DNA of 64,000 nucleotides from Tamilnaduibacter salinus (GCF_003096655.1 NZ_QEKQ01000003.1:1-64000); one strand, 5' to 3'. Shown: positions 6,965 to 16,682, counted from the first letter of the stretch. The notes: generated by a model not told the origin, from the sequence alone. Numbers and translations are program-made.

Positions 6965-9316
6965 ATGGCAACGCACGACACCCTTCCCATCGAGACGCTG
7001 CGAGACGACGTCCAGCACGCCCTGAGGCTGGGGCATGTTGTGGTGTCCGCTGCAACGGGCTCCGGTAAGTCCACCCGTTTGCCCGTGTGGGCATCCCGCG
7101 AGCATGGTCCGGTACTGGTGGTGGAGCCCCGCCGGGTCGCCTGCACCGCGCTCGCCGGGTTCGTGGCAAAGAGCGAGGGGGAGTCGCTCGGCGAGGGCGT
7201 CGGTTATGCGATCCGATTCGATCAGGCCTTTACGCCGGACACTCGCATCCTTTTCGTAACACCGGGCATCGCCCTGCGCTGGTTCCGGGATGGCGATCTG
7301 GCACGCTTCGGGACGGTGATCCTGGATGAGTTCCACGAGCGGCGCTGGGATACCGACCTGCTGCTCGCCATGCTCCAGAAGCAGGGTCGCCAGCGGCTGG
7401 TTGTGACCTCAGCAACCCTCGACGGTCCGCGACTGGCGGACTATCTGGAAGCGCCGCTACTGACGTCGGAAGGGCGTGGCTTCCCGGTCTCAGTCGGCTA
7501 CCAGTCCCGGGACGACCGCCAGATGCCGTCGCTGCGGGATCTGCCCCACAGAGCGTCGGACGCGGTGCACCGGGCCCTGTCGACAGACGACGGCGACGTG
7601 CTGGTCTTCATGCCCGGCCGCCGGGAAATACAGCAGACGGTGTCGGCGCTGCAGTCGGTGGACGCGGATGTCATCGCGATGCACGCCAATGCCCCGCCAG
7701 AGGACCAGAAGCGGGCGCTGAATGTCGGTCAGCGCCGGCGGGTGATCGTCTCGACCAATGTGGCGGAAACGTCCCTGACCATCCCGGGCGTAACGTGGGT
7801 CATCGATTCGGGCCTCGAACGTCGCACCCATCAGCGCAACGGGCGGACCGTTCTGTCGCTGGCCCCCATTTCCCAGGCCAATGCCGACCAGCGCAAGGGC
7901 CGTGCCGGGCGGACGGCCCCCGGACAGGCCATCCGCCTCTGGGGAGAACGGGCACCGTTGGAGGCGCTGACCCGTCCGGAGATCCAGCGCGAGGAACTCA
8001 CTGACCTGGTGCTCGCCGCCGCCTGTGGCGGGTATGCCATCGGGTCACTCCGGTTCGCCGATGCGTTGCCCGACCACACGCTGACACAGGCCCGGGATCA
8101 GCTGCACCAGCTCGGCGCACTGGATGATGAGGACCGGACAACCGAGCGGGGCCGCGCCCTGTTCTCGCTGCCGGTCGATACCTTCTTCGCGCACCTGATC
8201 ATCGCCATGCCGGACGAAGCCGGCCGGGGATTCATTGTGGATCTCGCGGCCGCCCTCAGCGCCCACCGTCGCCCCCTGCGATTGCCCCGGAGCGAAGACG
8301 GCCGCAAGGCACTCAACGAGTGGCAGGCCGAGCCCTGCGACGCCACGACGCTGGTCGCGGCGATCCGGAGCAAACCGCCCTCGGAGACCCAGCCCCACGC
8401 GGCGGCACGTGACGAAGCCCGGAAACTGGCGCGGCAAATGCGCCGAATTCTGGCCCTGCCGGACCTGCCATCAGGCGTCGACGAGCCGGTCGGAACCATC
8501 CTGCGTCACGCCGTGCGGGCACGCCCGGATGCCGTTTTCGTTCGGCGGGAGAAACACCAGCGCCGCGAGGCGATGGGCAATGGTCGGGAGGAGTGCTGGA
8601 TCGGCGATGACAGCCGCTTCAGTGGCGATGCCGAAGCGGCACTGGTCTTCGACAGCCACAGCATTCCCGGCAAGGGCACCCGACAGACCATCACCCTCGC
8701 CACCTGCCTGGCGCCGGTTCCGCTGGAAGCACTGGTGGAGACGGGGCTTGCGGAAGCCGAATCCGGCCCGATGGAATGGGAAGACGATACCCCGTGGGTC
8801 ACACGTCAGTGGCGGTATGCCGATCGCATCATCCACACCGAACAGACGCAGCCAGAAGGCGAGGCCGCACGCGAGGTCCTGGCCCGGCTCATCCTGAACG
8901 GCAACGTACTACCACCCGCCGGGGAGCGCCTGAACGACGACATCGCCGCCTGGGCGCTCTATGTCGGACTCGGCCATGGCAAGGGTGAGGTCCCGGAACC
9001 GTTCGACTGGCTTGTCGACGCCCTGGCGACACTCGGTGTGGAATCACTGGACGACCGGGCACTGCTGGAAGCGGACGATCTGCGGTTCAACGGCGTGCCG
9101 GAATGGGAGCGCCCGTGGCTGGATGACAAGTACCCCCGCACCGTACGCCTGGCCGACCTGAAAATGCGCATCCACTACCGGGTGGCCGCCAAACAGGTGA
9201 TCGCCGAATACATGAGCGGAAACCGAAAGGGCGACCCCAAGCGCTGGGAGCTGCCCGTCTGGTCCGGATGGACGGTCAAATACAGGAAGGCCAGTCGGGT
9301 TGTGGATATCCGATAA
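6965..9316 (+). CDS. hrpB: ATP-dependent helicase HrpB
   Basis: A 783-residue DExH-box helicase. Residues 30-37 hold the Walker A (ATGSGKST), residues 121-124 the DEFH motif, the SAT motif follows (VVTSATLDG), and the QRKGRAGRTAPG motif VI ends the helicase core. The C-terminal half has the HrpB-type extension ending near GDPKRWELPVWSGWTVKYR. The start at 6965 (MATHDT) gives the usual length; upstream in-frame codons lie in the promoter region. HrpB is a putative RNA helicase of unclear physiological role in gammaproteobacteria. It stands alone here. Confidence 0.93.
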   Translation: MATHDTLPIETLRDDVQHALRLGHVVVSAATGSGKSTRLPVWASREHGPVLVVEPRRVACTALAGFVAKSEGESLGEGVGYAIRFDQAFTPDTRILFVTPGIALRWFRDGDLARFGTVILDEFHERRWDTDLLLAMLQKQGRQRLVVTSATLDGPRLADYLEAPLLTSEGRGFPVSVGYQSRDDRQMPSLRDLPHRASDAVHRALSTDDGDVLVFMPGRREIQQTVSALQSVDADVIAMHANAPPEDQKRALNVGQRRRVIVSTNVAETSLTIPGVTWVIDSGLERRTHQRNGRTVLSLAPISQANADQRKGRAGRTAPGQAIRLWGERAPLEALTRPEIQREELTDLVLAAACGGYAIGSLRFADALPDHTLTQARDQLHQLGALDDEDRTTERGRALFSLPVDTFFAHLIIAMPDEAGRGFIVDLAAALSAHRRPLRLPRSEDGRKALNEWQAEPCDATTLVAAIRSKPPSETQPHAAARDEARKLARQMRRILALPDLPSGVDEPVGTILRHAVRARPDAVFVRREKHQRREAMGNGREECWIGDDSRFSGDAEAALVFDSHSIPGKGTRQTITLATCLAPVPLEALVETGLAEAESGPMEWEDDTPWVTRQWRYADRIIHTEQTQPEGEAAREVLARLILNGNVLPPAGERLNDDIAAWALYVGLGHGKGEVPEPFDWLVDALATLGVESLDDRALLEADDLRFNGVPEWERPWLDDKYPRTVRLADLKMRIHYRVAAKQVIAEYMSGNRKGDPKRWELPVWSGWTVKYRKASRVVDIR

Positions 9317-9360
9317 GCCGCACGGAAACGCCCTTCTGGTGACAAAGAAGAGGTGTGAGG

Positions 9361-9474
9361 GTTTTAAGGTTTTAACGTCTGAAAGTCTGAAAGTCTGAAA
9401 GTCTGAAAGTCTGAAAGGGGATACTGATGCCCGAAACTGGAGGGATCATCTTTAAGACTTTAAAACCTTAAAAC
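9361..9474. repeat. Intergenic foldback with five tandem octamers
   Basis: Left arm 9361-9380 (GTTTTAAGGTTTTAACGTCT) pairs with right arm 9455-9474 at 19 of 20 positions. The left arm runs into five perfect copies of GTCTGAAA (9377-9416). The element fills the space between hrpB and purT and could act as a bidirectional terminator-like hairpin. The same vocabulary (TTAACGTCTG) recurs at 25923-25932. Confidence 0.75.
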
Positions 9475-9506
9475 TTTCTAAGCTTTCCGCGCCCCTCAGC
9501 GTTTTC

Positions 9507-10688
9507 TCAGAGCGTCACACTCACCTTCCGCTTGGCCCGAACGCCCTTCTCAACGGCTTCATCCGTGCTTTCACCCCGCGCCAGGATCACGCCCATCCGG
9601 CGCTCACCGGAGACCTCCGGCTTGCCGAACAGGCGCAGGTCGGTATCCGGCTCTTCAAGTACGCGATGGAGATCGTTGAACGTCACCTGATCGGACTCGC
9701 CCTCCACCAGCAGGGCCACCGACGCGCTGGGAGCATACTGACGGATCGTCGGGATGGGCAGATCCAGGATCGCGCGCGCGTGCAGCTCGAATTCCGACAG
9801 GTTCTGGGAGATCAGTGTCACAAGACCGGTGTCATGCGGCCGTGGGGAGACCTCACTGAACCAGACCGTATCGCCTTTGACGAACAGCTCCACACCAAAA
9901 ATACCGCGACCGCCCAGCGCCCGGGTCACCGCCTCGGCAATACGTTGGGACTCGGCCAGGGCCGCCTCACTCATGGCCTGCGGCTGCCAGGACTCGCGGT
10001 AGTCGCCGCCCTCCTGGCGATGGCCGATTGGGGCACAGAAGCTGACGCCATCGCGATGCTGGACGGTGAGCAGCGTGATCTCATAATCGAATTCGATCAG
10101 ACCCTCAACGATCACCCGCCCCTTGCCGGCCCGGCCACCGGACTGGGCATACTCCCATGCCGGCTGGATGTCGGCCTCAGTGCGCACCAGGCTCTGCCCC
10201 TTGCCGGATGAGGACATCACCGGTTTGACGACACAGGGCAGACCGATGGCCTCGACAGCCGCGCGATAGTCCGCGTCGGTTTGCGCAAACCGATAGGGCG
10301 ATGTGGGCAGATTCAGCTCTTCGGCCGCGAGACGGCGAATGCCTTCGCGATTCATCGTCAGCCAGGCCGCCCGGGCTGTCGGCACCACCCGGTACCCCTC
10401 TTTCTCGAGCGCCAGCAGCGTGTCGGTGGCAATGGCCTCCACTTCCGGCACGATCAGATCGGGCTGTTCGGATTCGACGACAGACCGCAGTGCCTCGCCA
10501 TCGAGCATGCTGAACACATGGTGACGATGCGCCACCTGCATGGCCGGGGCGTTGTCATAGCGATCCGCGGCGATGGTTTCGCAACCGAGGCGTTGCAGGG
10601 CAATGGTGACTTCCTTGCCCAGCTCGCCGCTACCGAGCAGCAGCACGCGAGAGGCGGAAGCGGAAAGCGGGGTGCCAATCGTGGTCAT
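9507..10688 (-). CDS. purT: Formate-dependent GAR transformylase
   Basis: A 393-residue ATP-grasp enzyme matching PurT in length and layout. The N-terminal nucleotide-fold ([12 protein letters not shown]) is followed by the EVEAIAT segment, the ATP-grasp loop MSSSGKGQS, and the metal-binding [12 protein letters not shown] region. It converts glycinamide ribonucleotide, formate and ATP to formyl-GAR in purine synthesis. It is monocistronic and divergent from the SprT-like gene. Confidence 0.95.
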   Translation of the reverse strand: MTTIGTPLSASASRVLLLGSGELGKEVTIALQRLGCETIAADRYDNAPAMQVAHRHHVFSMLDGEALRSVVESEQPDLIVPEVEAIATDTLLALEKEGYRVVPTARAAWLTMNREGIRRLAAEELNLPTSPYRFAQTDADYRAAVEAIGLPCVVKPVMSSSGKGQSLVRTEADIQPAWEYAQSGGRAGKGRVIVEGLIEFDYEITLLTVQHRDGVSFCAPIGHRQEGGDYRESWQPQAMSEAALAESQRIAEAVTRALGGRGIFGVELFVKGDTVWFSEVSPRPHDTGLVTLISQNLSEFELHARAILDLPIPTIRQYAPSASVALLVEGESDQVTFNDLHRVLEEPDTDLRLFGKPEVSGERRMGVILARGESTDEAVEKGVRAKRKVSVTL

Positions 10689-10867
10689 GGTCGGAACCTG
10701 CGTGTCGGGAAAACTCCGCTTACCCTATCGGTCGTGCGCTGGCCGCGCCAGTCCCAACCGGCCAAAGCGCGTCACTATGGCCCTAGCCCAGCAACGACAG
10801 TGCGCTCTGAAACAGGGCCTTCGTCGCAACGGTTCCGATCCGGCCCAAGGGTGGTAAAATCTGGGGG

Positions 10868-11563
10868 ATGACTGCTCCCCAGACCAGCCAGGCCCTCGCC
10901 CGCCTGATGTGCGAGGCCACCGAAACCGTCCTATGGCGCCCCGCCCGCGACTGGATTCAATACCGGGAGCCGGGCAGCGAGCTGACCTGCCGGATCGGTT
11001 CCGGACAGGCCACCTATCACCAGTTCGACCCCCGGAGCCGGCGGCATCAGATCACCTTTGGTCGCAAAATGGTTGCGGCCACGTTCGATTCGGTCGATTG
11101 CCAGCCCTGGCTCTCTACCCGCGAAATCCGCCGCCGGCACTATTTCCGGGGCGATGTATCCACCCTGCATCTGCTGGCCCACACCTGCTGCCACGAGTTC
11201 GCGCACCTGCTCCAGCATGTGTCGAACGGCCGCCAGCGGGGGTCGGTCCACAACACCACCTTCTACCGCATCCTGGACGAGCTGCATGCCAGCGGCGGTA
11301 GCGAGGGCGTGAAGGATTGTCTGCTGGAGCGTGCCCGGGCGGCGGACCTTGATCTGCCCACCGAACCGATGACGCTGCCCACTTTGGAAGCACCGCCGGC
11401 CCCGGCGTTCGAGGTGGGCGACACCGTGCGCTTCCCGCTGAAGGACAGTGAGCGGAAAGGGCGGGTGATCCGGGTGAACCGAAAGACCTGCACGGTGGAG
11501 GGTACCGGGCGCTGGCGCCGGTATCGGTACCGCGTGCCGCCGTCGCTGCTCAGCAAGCTCTGA
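10868..11563 (+). CDS. SprT-like zinc metalloprotease family protein
   Basis: A 231-residue protein with the zinc motif HEFAH at residues 109-113 (in HTCCHEFAHLLQHV) and a downstream His in GSVHNTTFY that could be the third ligand. This matches SprT-like domains. After residue 170 a short proline-containing linker leads to a small basic beta-rich tail (FEVGDTVRFPL...RKGRVIRVNRKT) that resembles a KOW or SH3-like fold. No signal peptide, so probably cytoplasmic. SprT-like domains occur in DNA-protein crosslink proteases, but a substrate cannot be inferred here. Confidence 0.7.
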   Translation: MTAPQTSQALARLMCEATETVLWRPARDWIQYREPGSELTCRIGSGQATYHQFDPRSRRHQITFGRKMVAATFDSVDCQPWLSTREIRRRHYFRGDVSTLHLLAHTCCHEFAHLLQHVSNGRQRGSVHNTTFYRILDELHASGGSEGVKDCLLERARAADLDLPTEPMTLPTLEAPPAPAFEVGDTVRFPLKDSERKGRVIRVNRKTCTVEGTGRWRRYRYRVPPSLLSKL

Positions 11564-11678
11564 GACATCGGGTCGCGGAATCAATGTCGCCGAACATTCA
11601 AAGGGTGTTGTAAAGGGATGTCACGGTCGCATTTGACGTCAGGGACGACCAAGTGCCCGTGGTTGAGGGTGGAGATCG

Positions 11679-11709
11679 GTCGCCCTGACGGGCGACTCCG
11701 AAGTCGGAG
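11679..11709. terminator. Tandem hairpins between convergent genes
   Basis: GTCGCCC TGAC GGGCGAC (11679-11696) is immediately followed by CTCCGA/TCGGAG (11696-11709). They lie in the 171-base gap between the convergent SprT-like gene and nasA. No T-tract follows, so the terminator role is a guess. Confidence 0.35.
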
Positions 11710-11734
11710 ACATCGGCTACATTATTCAAACAAC

Positions 11735-14389
11735 CTACCCGGTCTCCGCCACCAGAAACGCTTTCAGCTCCGGAATACAGGAGCCGCAGTTGGTGCCACA
11801 CTTGAGCGTCTGCCCAAGGCCCTCGACCGACTCAATCCCGTCGGCCACGGCGGCTTCGATCTGCTTCTCACCCACCTGGAAGCAGCTGCACACCACCGGC
11901 CCGGTGTCCGGCAGGGAAACGTCCCGCGCCGCCAGCAGTGACCGACGTTCCTCCTCGGTCAGTCGTTCACGGGTGAAGCACTCCGCCAGCCAATCCAGCG
12001 CCGGGAAGTCACCATTCGCCGGTTCAACCAACAGGACGCCCATCAAACGCCCCTCGTGGAAACGGGCCGCACGGTAGCGCCCGCAGGCGGGATCGCTCAT
12101 TGCAACCTGCGGCTCGCCGCCCAGCCAGCGGCCCACTTCGCTGTCCCAGTCGACGGCATGTTCACCGGCAAGCCACCAGCTGTCGCATCCGGGCAGAGGC
12201 ACCCTTGACCAGTGCTCGGCGTGCCATCGGCGCGAGGCGTTGGTTCGGCAAAGCAATCGGGCTTCCCATTGCGTCGCCACGGGCGCCATCGTCGCCATGC
12301 CGTGCTTGGATTCGGGCTGCCCGGACACCGGGTCCACCACCGGGGCAATGAGGCTTGAGGCCAGTGCCTCACTGGCGAACTGCTGGTTCCAGTGGATCGG
12401 CACAAACACCTCGCCGGGGCGCTGCTGATCGGAACGCCGCACCCGCCCGACGAAGGCGCCATGCGGACCACTCAACCGGGCCAGAGCACCCTCCTCAACC
12501 CCAAATCGCAGCAGATCCGCCGGATGGACCTCGATAAACGGCTCGGCCCGATGCTGCCACAGACGGGGGGCCCGTCCGGTCCGGGTCATGGTGTGCCACT
12601 GATCGCGCAGCCGGCCACTGTTGACCACCAACGGCCAGTCGTCATCCGGGTGCTGCACCGGTCCTTCCGGGGTCACCGCGATCAGCTGTGCCCGGCCGTT
12701 GTCCGTCGCGAAACGCCCGTCGGCAAACAGTCGGCCGGTACCCGACGCAGCGGCTGGCGTCACCGGCCATTGCACCGGTGCCAGTTGGTCGTAGTCGTCG
12801 TTCGTCAGATCCATCAGTCCGCTCAGACAGAGAGGACGGGTGCTACCGTCCTGGTTGCCTTCGGCGGTCAGGGCCGCGTGCTCGCGGAAGACATCGGCCG
12901 GGCATTCGTAGCCAAACGCCCGCTCATGGCCAAGCGCCCGGCCCACGGCGCTGATAATCCACCAGTCCGGACGCGCCTCGCCCGTCGGCGGCAGGAAAGC
13001 CCGCTGGCGTGAGATCCGTCTCTCCGAGTTGGTCACCGTGCCGTCCTTCTCTCCCCAGCCTGTCGCCGGCAGCAGGATATCGGCATACGCGGTCGTGTCG
13101 GTATTGGCGATGCAGTCGGAGACAATGACCGTCGGACAACGGCGTAGCGCCTCTCGCACCCGTTCGCTGTCGGGCAGGCTGACGGCCGGGTTGGTGGCCA
13201 TGATCCACAGCACCTGGATGTCGCCACGCAACACCGCATCAAACAGATCCACCGCCTTGTGGCCCGGCCCATCCGCCAGCTCGGTGACGCCCCAGAACCG
13301 GGCCACCCGGGCGATGTGGTCGGGGCGCCCATAGTCCATGTGGGCGGCCAGCGTGTTCGCCAGACCACCCACTTCACGGCCGCCCATGGCGTTGGGCTGG
13401 CCGGTCACGGAGAACGGCGTCGCACCGGCACGACCAATACGCCCGGTGGCCAGATGACAGTTGATAATGGCATTGCCCTTGTCCGTGCCATTGGCCGCCT
13501 GATTCACCCCCTGTGAGAACACAGTCACCGTCCGGTCCGTGGCGGCAAACCAGTCGAAGAAGCGGGTGACATCCTCCGGGAGCAGATCACAGGCCTGGGC
13601 GACAGAGGCCTCATCCGGAGCGGATTGGCCCGCAGCGGCCAGCGCCGACTCCGACCCGTCGCAGTGCGCATCGAGATAGGCCTGATCGAGCACACCGCGG
13701 CGTTCGAGCGCCGCCAGCAGCCCATTGAACAGATGCGTGTCGGTGCCCGGGCGCAGGGACAGGTGCAGATCCGCCAGCTCGGATGTCGCGGTCCGGCGTG
13801 GATCAATGACCACCACCCGCCGGCCATCCCGATGAGCCGCCTTCATGCGCTGATAGAGAATGGGGTGGTTCCAGGCGGTGTTACTGCCCACCAGCACCAG
13901 CAGATCCGCCAGCTCCAGATCCTCATAGCAGCCGGGGACCGCGTCCGCGCCAAACGCCCGCTTATGAGCAGCGACGGCGGAGGACATACAGAGTCGGGAG
14001 TTGGTGTCCACGTGCGGCGTGCGGATATAGCCTTTGGCGAGCTTGTTGGCGACGTAGTAGTCCTCCGTCAGCAACTGGCCCGACAGGTACAGGCCGACCG
14101 ACTCCGGACCATGGGAAGCCGTGCTCTGGCGAATCGCGTCGCTGACGCGCGACAGGGCCGTCTCCCAGCTCACCGCCTGGCCATTGACCATCGGGCGGGT
14201 GAGACGGCCCTCTGCGCCCAGCGTTTCGTGAAGGCTGGCGCCTTTGACACACAGCCGTCCGGCGTTGGCCGGGTGGTCCGGATCACCGGTGACCGACGGG
14301 CCGTCACCATTGTCCGCAGCGAGCACGCCACACCCCACGCCGCAGTAGGGGCAGGTGGTTCGACAGGATGCACTCAGAGCCTCATTCAC
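11735..14389 (-). CDS. nasA: Assimilatory nitrate reductase, catalytic subunit
   Basis: An 884-residue molybdopterin oxidoreductase. The N-terminal Cys cluster (CPYCGVGC, residues 13-20, with a further Cys near residue 48) binds a [4Fe-4S] centre. The middle is the molybdopterin-guanine dinucleotide domain and the molydop-binding domain follows. The last 50 residues (CSCFQV..., CGTNCGSC) are a BFD-like [2Fe-2S] module, as in NasA of Klebsiella. No Tat signal, so cytoplasmic. The GTG at 14389 has GGAGG seven bases upstream. It reduces nitrate to nitrite for assimilation; its leader carries a sigma54-type promoter and a terminator. Confidence 0.93.
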   Translation of the reverse strand: MNEALSASCRTTCPYCGVGCGVLAADNGDGPSVTGDPDHPANAGRLCVKGASLHETLGAEGRLTRPMVNGQAVSWETALSRVSDAIRQSTASHGPESVGLYLSGQLLTEDYYVANKLAKGYIRTPHVDTNSRLCMSSAVAAHKRAFGADAVPGCYEDLELADLLVLVGSNTAWNHPILYQRMKAAHRDGRRVVVIDPRRTATSELADLHLSLRPGTDTHLFNGLLAALERRGVLDQAYLDAHCDGSESALAAAGQSAPDEASVAQACDLLPEDVTRFFDWFAATDRTVTVFSQGVNQAANGTDKGNAIINCHLATGRIGRAGATPFSVTGQPNAMGGREVGGLANTLAAHMDYGRPDHIARVARFWGVTELADGPGHKAVDLFDAVLRGDIQVLWIMATNPAVSLPDSERVREALRRCPTVIVSDCIANTDTTAYADILLPATGWGEKDGTVTNSERRISRQRAFLPPTGEARPDWWIISAVGRALGHERAFGYECPADVFREHAALTAEGNQDGSTRPLCLSGLMDLTNDDYDQLAPVQWPVTPAAASGTGRLFADGRFATDNGRAQLIAVTPEGPVQHPDDDWPLVVNSGRLRDQWHTMTRTGRAPRLWQHRAEPFIEVHPADLLRFGVEEGALARLSGPHGAFVGRVRRSDQQRPGEVFVPIHWNQQFASEALASSLIAPVVDPVSGQPESKHGMATMAPVATQWEARLLCRTNASRRWHAEHWSRVPLPGCDSWWLAGEHAVDWDSEVGRWLGGEPQVAMSDPACGRYRAARFHEGRLMGVLLVEPANGDFPALDWLAECFTRERLTEEERRSLLAARDVSLPDTGPVVCSCFQVGEKQIEAAVADGIESVEGLGQTLKCGTNCGSCIPELKAFLVAETG

Positions 14390-14403
14390 GGGCGATCCTC
14401 CAT

Positions 14404-14456
14404 AAAAAAACGCCCGCAACCGTGGCCTGCCAGGAGGCGGTCACGGAGACGGGCGT
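14404..14456 (-). terminator. Leader terminator of nasA
   Basis: Read on the minus strand, ACGCCCG pairs with CGGGCGT across an inner stem (CCGTG/CACGG), followed by seven T. It lies between the predicted promoter and the nasA start, with the T-tract just before the GGAGG ribosome-binding site. This is the position of an ANTAR-controlled antiterminator in nitrate operons. Confidence 0.75.
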
Positions 14457-14497
14457 CTTTGCCATCGTTGTGTTACGTCGCGATCTGCCAGTCCTCA

Positions 14498-14514
14498 AGC
14501 AATTACAGGGCCAT
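14498..14514 (-). promoter_or_regulatory. sigma54-type promoter of nasA
   Basis: Minus strand ATGGCCCTGTAATTGCTT has GG and GC exactly ten bases apart (TGGCCC-N5-TTGCT), matching the -24/-12 consensus. It lies about 45 bases upstream of the leader hairpin. The rest of the 341-base nasA-nasT gap shows no gene. Confidence 0.65.
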
Positions 14515-14730
14515 GCGCCATATCAGGCCAACGACGGTCCTTGAGACGGGCCCATGATCACCAAATCAGTGCAGCGCGCGCCATTACGGGTCACGGATCC
14601 ACGTGAGGTCGCACTGGGCGATCATCCGCTGGCCTCGCCAAACGCCTGTGCCGACAAGTGCCTGCCAGTCGGACGATGGCCTGGCAGACATCTTGCTCAC
14701 CGCCCGGGAGGAACACGACGAGGACACACT

Positions 14731-15336
14731 ATGGATACGCTTCGAGTACTCCTGATTGATGAAGATCCCGAACGGGCCAGCATGGTCCGCGACGCCCTGG
14801 CCGCCGAAGGCCACGAAGTCATTCGCCACCGCCCGGATGCCCAGGGCCTGACCGCCGCCGTCCATCGCGACGAGCCGGACATGGTCATTATCGACATGGA
14901 TCTGCCCGATCGGGACACCCTGGAAAACATGAGCACCCTGAACGATCACGCGCCGCGCCCGATCGTGTTCTTTGCGCAGGCACAGAGCGACCGGGACACC
15001 ATTCAGGCCGCCGTGCGGGCCGGTGTCAGCGCCTATGTGGCGGACGGCGTCCAGCCGGATCGGGTCCGTAGCATCGTCGATACGGCCGTCGCCCGGTTCG
15101 AAGCCTTCCAGTCGCTGCGGGAAGAACTGAACGAGACGCGCACCGCGCTGGCGGAAAGAAAGCAGGTCGAGCGCGCCAAGGGACTGATCATGAAACACGA
15201 GAACTGCGACGAGGACACCGCCTATCGCATCCTGCGCAAGACCGCCATGGATCAGAGTGCCCGGGTTGGCGAAATCGCCCAGCGGGTCATCGAACTGCTG
15301 GCGCCGGAGGAACGCGCTGTCCGGGACGCGTCCTGA
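14731..15336 (+). CDS. nasT: NasT-type ANTAR antitermination regulator
   Basis: A 201-residue protein with an N-terminal receiver-like domain (LRVLLIDEDPERASMV, about residues 1-120). A coiled-coil segment and an ANTAR domain follow (about 135-195; AERKQVERAKGLIMKHENC then EDTAYRILRKTAM). ANTAR proteins bind paired RNA hairpins and prevent formation of a leader terminator. The ATG at 14731 sits eight bases after GAGGA. The gene overlaps nasS by one base. In known systems NasT is released by NasS when nitrate or nitrite is bound, allowing read-through into nitrate genes, here the three leaders in this locus. Confidence 0.9.
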   Translation: MDTLRVLLIDEDPERASMVRDALAAEGHEVIRHRPDAQGLTAAVHRDEPDMVIIDMDLPDRDTLENMSTLNDHAPRPIVFFAQAQSDRDTIQAAVRAGVSAYVADGVQPDRVRSIVDTAVARFEAFQSLREELNETRTALAERKQVERAKGLIMKHENCDEDTAYRILRKTAMDQSARVGEIAQRVIELLAPEERAVRDAS

Positions 15337-16448
15337 TGACCGCCTCCATCACCTCACTGCACCAGCAGGGCGGTTTCCGGGTCCGCCTCGGTTTTGTGCC
15401 ACTGCTGGACAGCGCCCCGCTGATCGTGGCGCTGGAACAGGGGTATTTCCGGGAAGAAGGCCTGCAGGTCGAGCTCACCCGCGAGGCCTCCTGGGCGTCC
15501 CTGCGCGACAAGGTGAGTTTCGGACTCCTGGACGGCGCCCACATGCTCGCCCCCATGCCCATTGCCATGTCCCTGGCGGTGGACCGACCGGCCATGCCGG
15601 TCGTCAGCAGTCTGGTCCTCAGCCACAACGGCAATGGCATCACTCTGTCCACGTCACTGGTTCGGGCCCTCAATGATCGCGGAGCCCACCAAGACGATCC
15701 TCTCGGCTCTGCCCGCGCACTGCTGGCCATCGCGCGTGAACGACAGTGGCCAATCCGGCTGGCCTCGGTCGCCCCCTGGTCCTGCCACGATCTCCAATTG
15801 CGGGACTGGATCGAGAGCGCCGGCCCGGACGCCGCCGATCACATCCAGATCGTCCCGGTATCACCCCCGCAGATGGCCGATGCTTTTCGAGCCCATGCCA
15901 TTGAGGGCTGTTGCGTGGGTGAACCCTGGAATTCCTTACTGGAGCAGGCTGGCCTGGGCGCCATCTATCACTCGGGCCATCAGATCTGGCCGGACTCGCC
16001 GGAGAAAGTCCTGGGGATGCGGGCCGACTGGACCGAACAGAACCCGGCGGTCCATGGGCCCCTGATCCGTGCGCTGACGCGCGCCGCCGGATGGATCAAT
16101 GCGCCCGGGCATCGCGAACCGTTGCGCGAGAGCATGGCCGCCCCGCACTACCTCGGAGAGGAACTGTTGGCCATGGATGACGAGGCGTGTCCACTGTTTC
16201 ACCCCCGTCTGCGCCAGTCCTTCCCGGCCCGCCCACACGGGCAGCCGAATCTGGTCGATATGGGTCGCATCGCGAACCGGCTCGCGCACTGGCATGAGCT
16301 GGAGGCCATCAGTCTGTCGACATTGGGTGACATCTTCCAACCGGAGCACTATCAGTTTGCCATGCGACACCATGATGAATCCGTTCGCCCGGAAGAAGAT
16401 CCATTGCACACGGTCGGTGCAGATCCCTCCCAGAACGCCCCCGAATGA
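15336..16448 (+). CDS. nasS: NasS-type nitrate/nitrite sensor
   Basis: A 370-residue NrtA-family binding protein without a signal peptide (it begins MTASITSLHQQGG and enters the fold at once), so it should be cytoplasmic. It keeps the family motifs LDGAHML, LSHNGNGITLS and GCCVGEPWN, also seen in the periplasmic NrtA encoded next. The start codon overlaps the nasT stop (TGATG), indicating translational coupling. This fits the NasS partner that holds NasT inactive when nitrate is absent. Confidence 0.88.
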   Translation: MTASITSLHQQGGFRVRLGFVPLLDSAPLIVALEQGYFREEGLQVELTREASWASLRDKVSFGLLDGAHMLAPMPIAMSLAVDRPAMPVVSSLVLSHNGNGITLSTSLVRALNDRGAHQDDPLGSARALLAIARERQWPIRLASVAPWSCHDLQLRDWIESAGPDAADHIQIVPVSPPQMADAFRAHAIEGCCVGEPWNSLLEQAGLGAIYHSGHQIWPDSPEKVLGMRADWTEQNPAVHGPLIRALTRAAGWINAPGHREPLRESMAAPHYLGEELLAMDDEACPLFHPRLRQSFPARPHGQPNLVDMGRIANRLAHWHELEAISLSTLGDIFQPEHYQFAMRHHDESVRPEEDPLHTVGADPSQNAPE

Positions 16449-16517
16449 GTCGGGGCAGCGTCTTCACAAACAGGCAATAAAGCCTCAACCGATTGTTTTT
16501 AAAGCATTTAATAAAAC

Positions 16518-16533
16518 TGGCACGCCCCCTGCT
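16518..16533 (+). promoter_or_regulatory. sigma54-type promoter of nrtABC
   Basis: TGGCACGCCCCCTGCT has GG (16519-16520) and GC (16531-16532) ten bases apart and matches the -24/-12 consensus TGGCACG-N4-YTGCW closely. It precedes the nrtA leader hairpin by about 60 bases. Confidence 0.75.
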
Positions 16534-16595
16534 ACCCTCTGAGAGACGGGCATCACCCCTGTCACCTCAACATACTCTGTTCGCAACAGGCATTG

Positions 16596-16648
16596 GCGCC
16601 TGTCACTGACCGGCCTCTCAGGGGGCCGGTCAGGGCAGGCGCTTTTTT
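16596..16648 (+). terminator. Leader terminator of nrtABC
   Basis: A long hairpin: GCGCCTG and CTGACCGGCC pair with GGCCGGTCAG and CAGGCGC, followed by six T (16643-16648). It lies between the sigma54-type promoter and the nrtA ribosome-binding site GGGAGAGAG, so transcription must pass it to express the transporter. Confidence 0.85.
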
Positions 16649-16682
16649 ATGCCTGACGACCCGCACCTAGGGAGAGAGCACC

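Noticed and set aside
16540-16600. Attempt to define paired ANTAR hexaloop hairpins in the nrtA leader
   Set aside because: Short stems such as CTGTT/AACAG exist, but no pair with the A1 and G4 hexaloop pattern could be fixed by eye; left for RNA folding.
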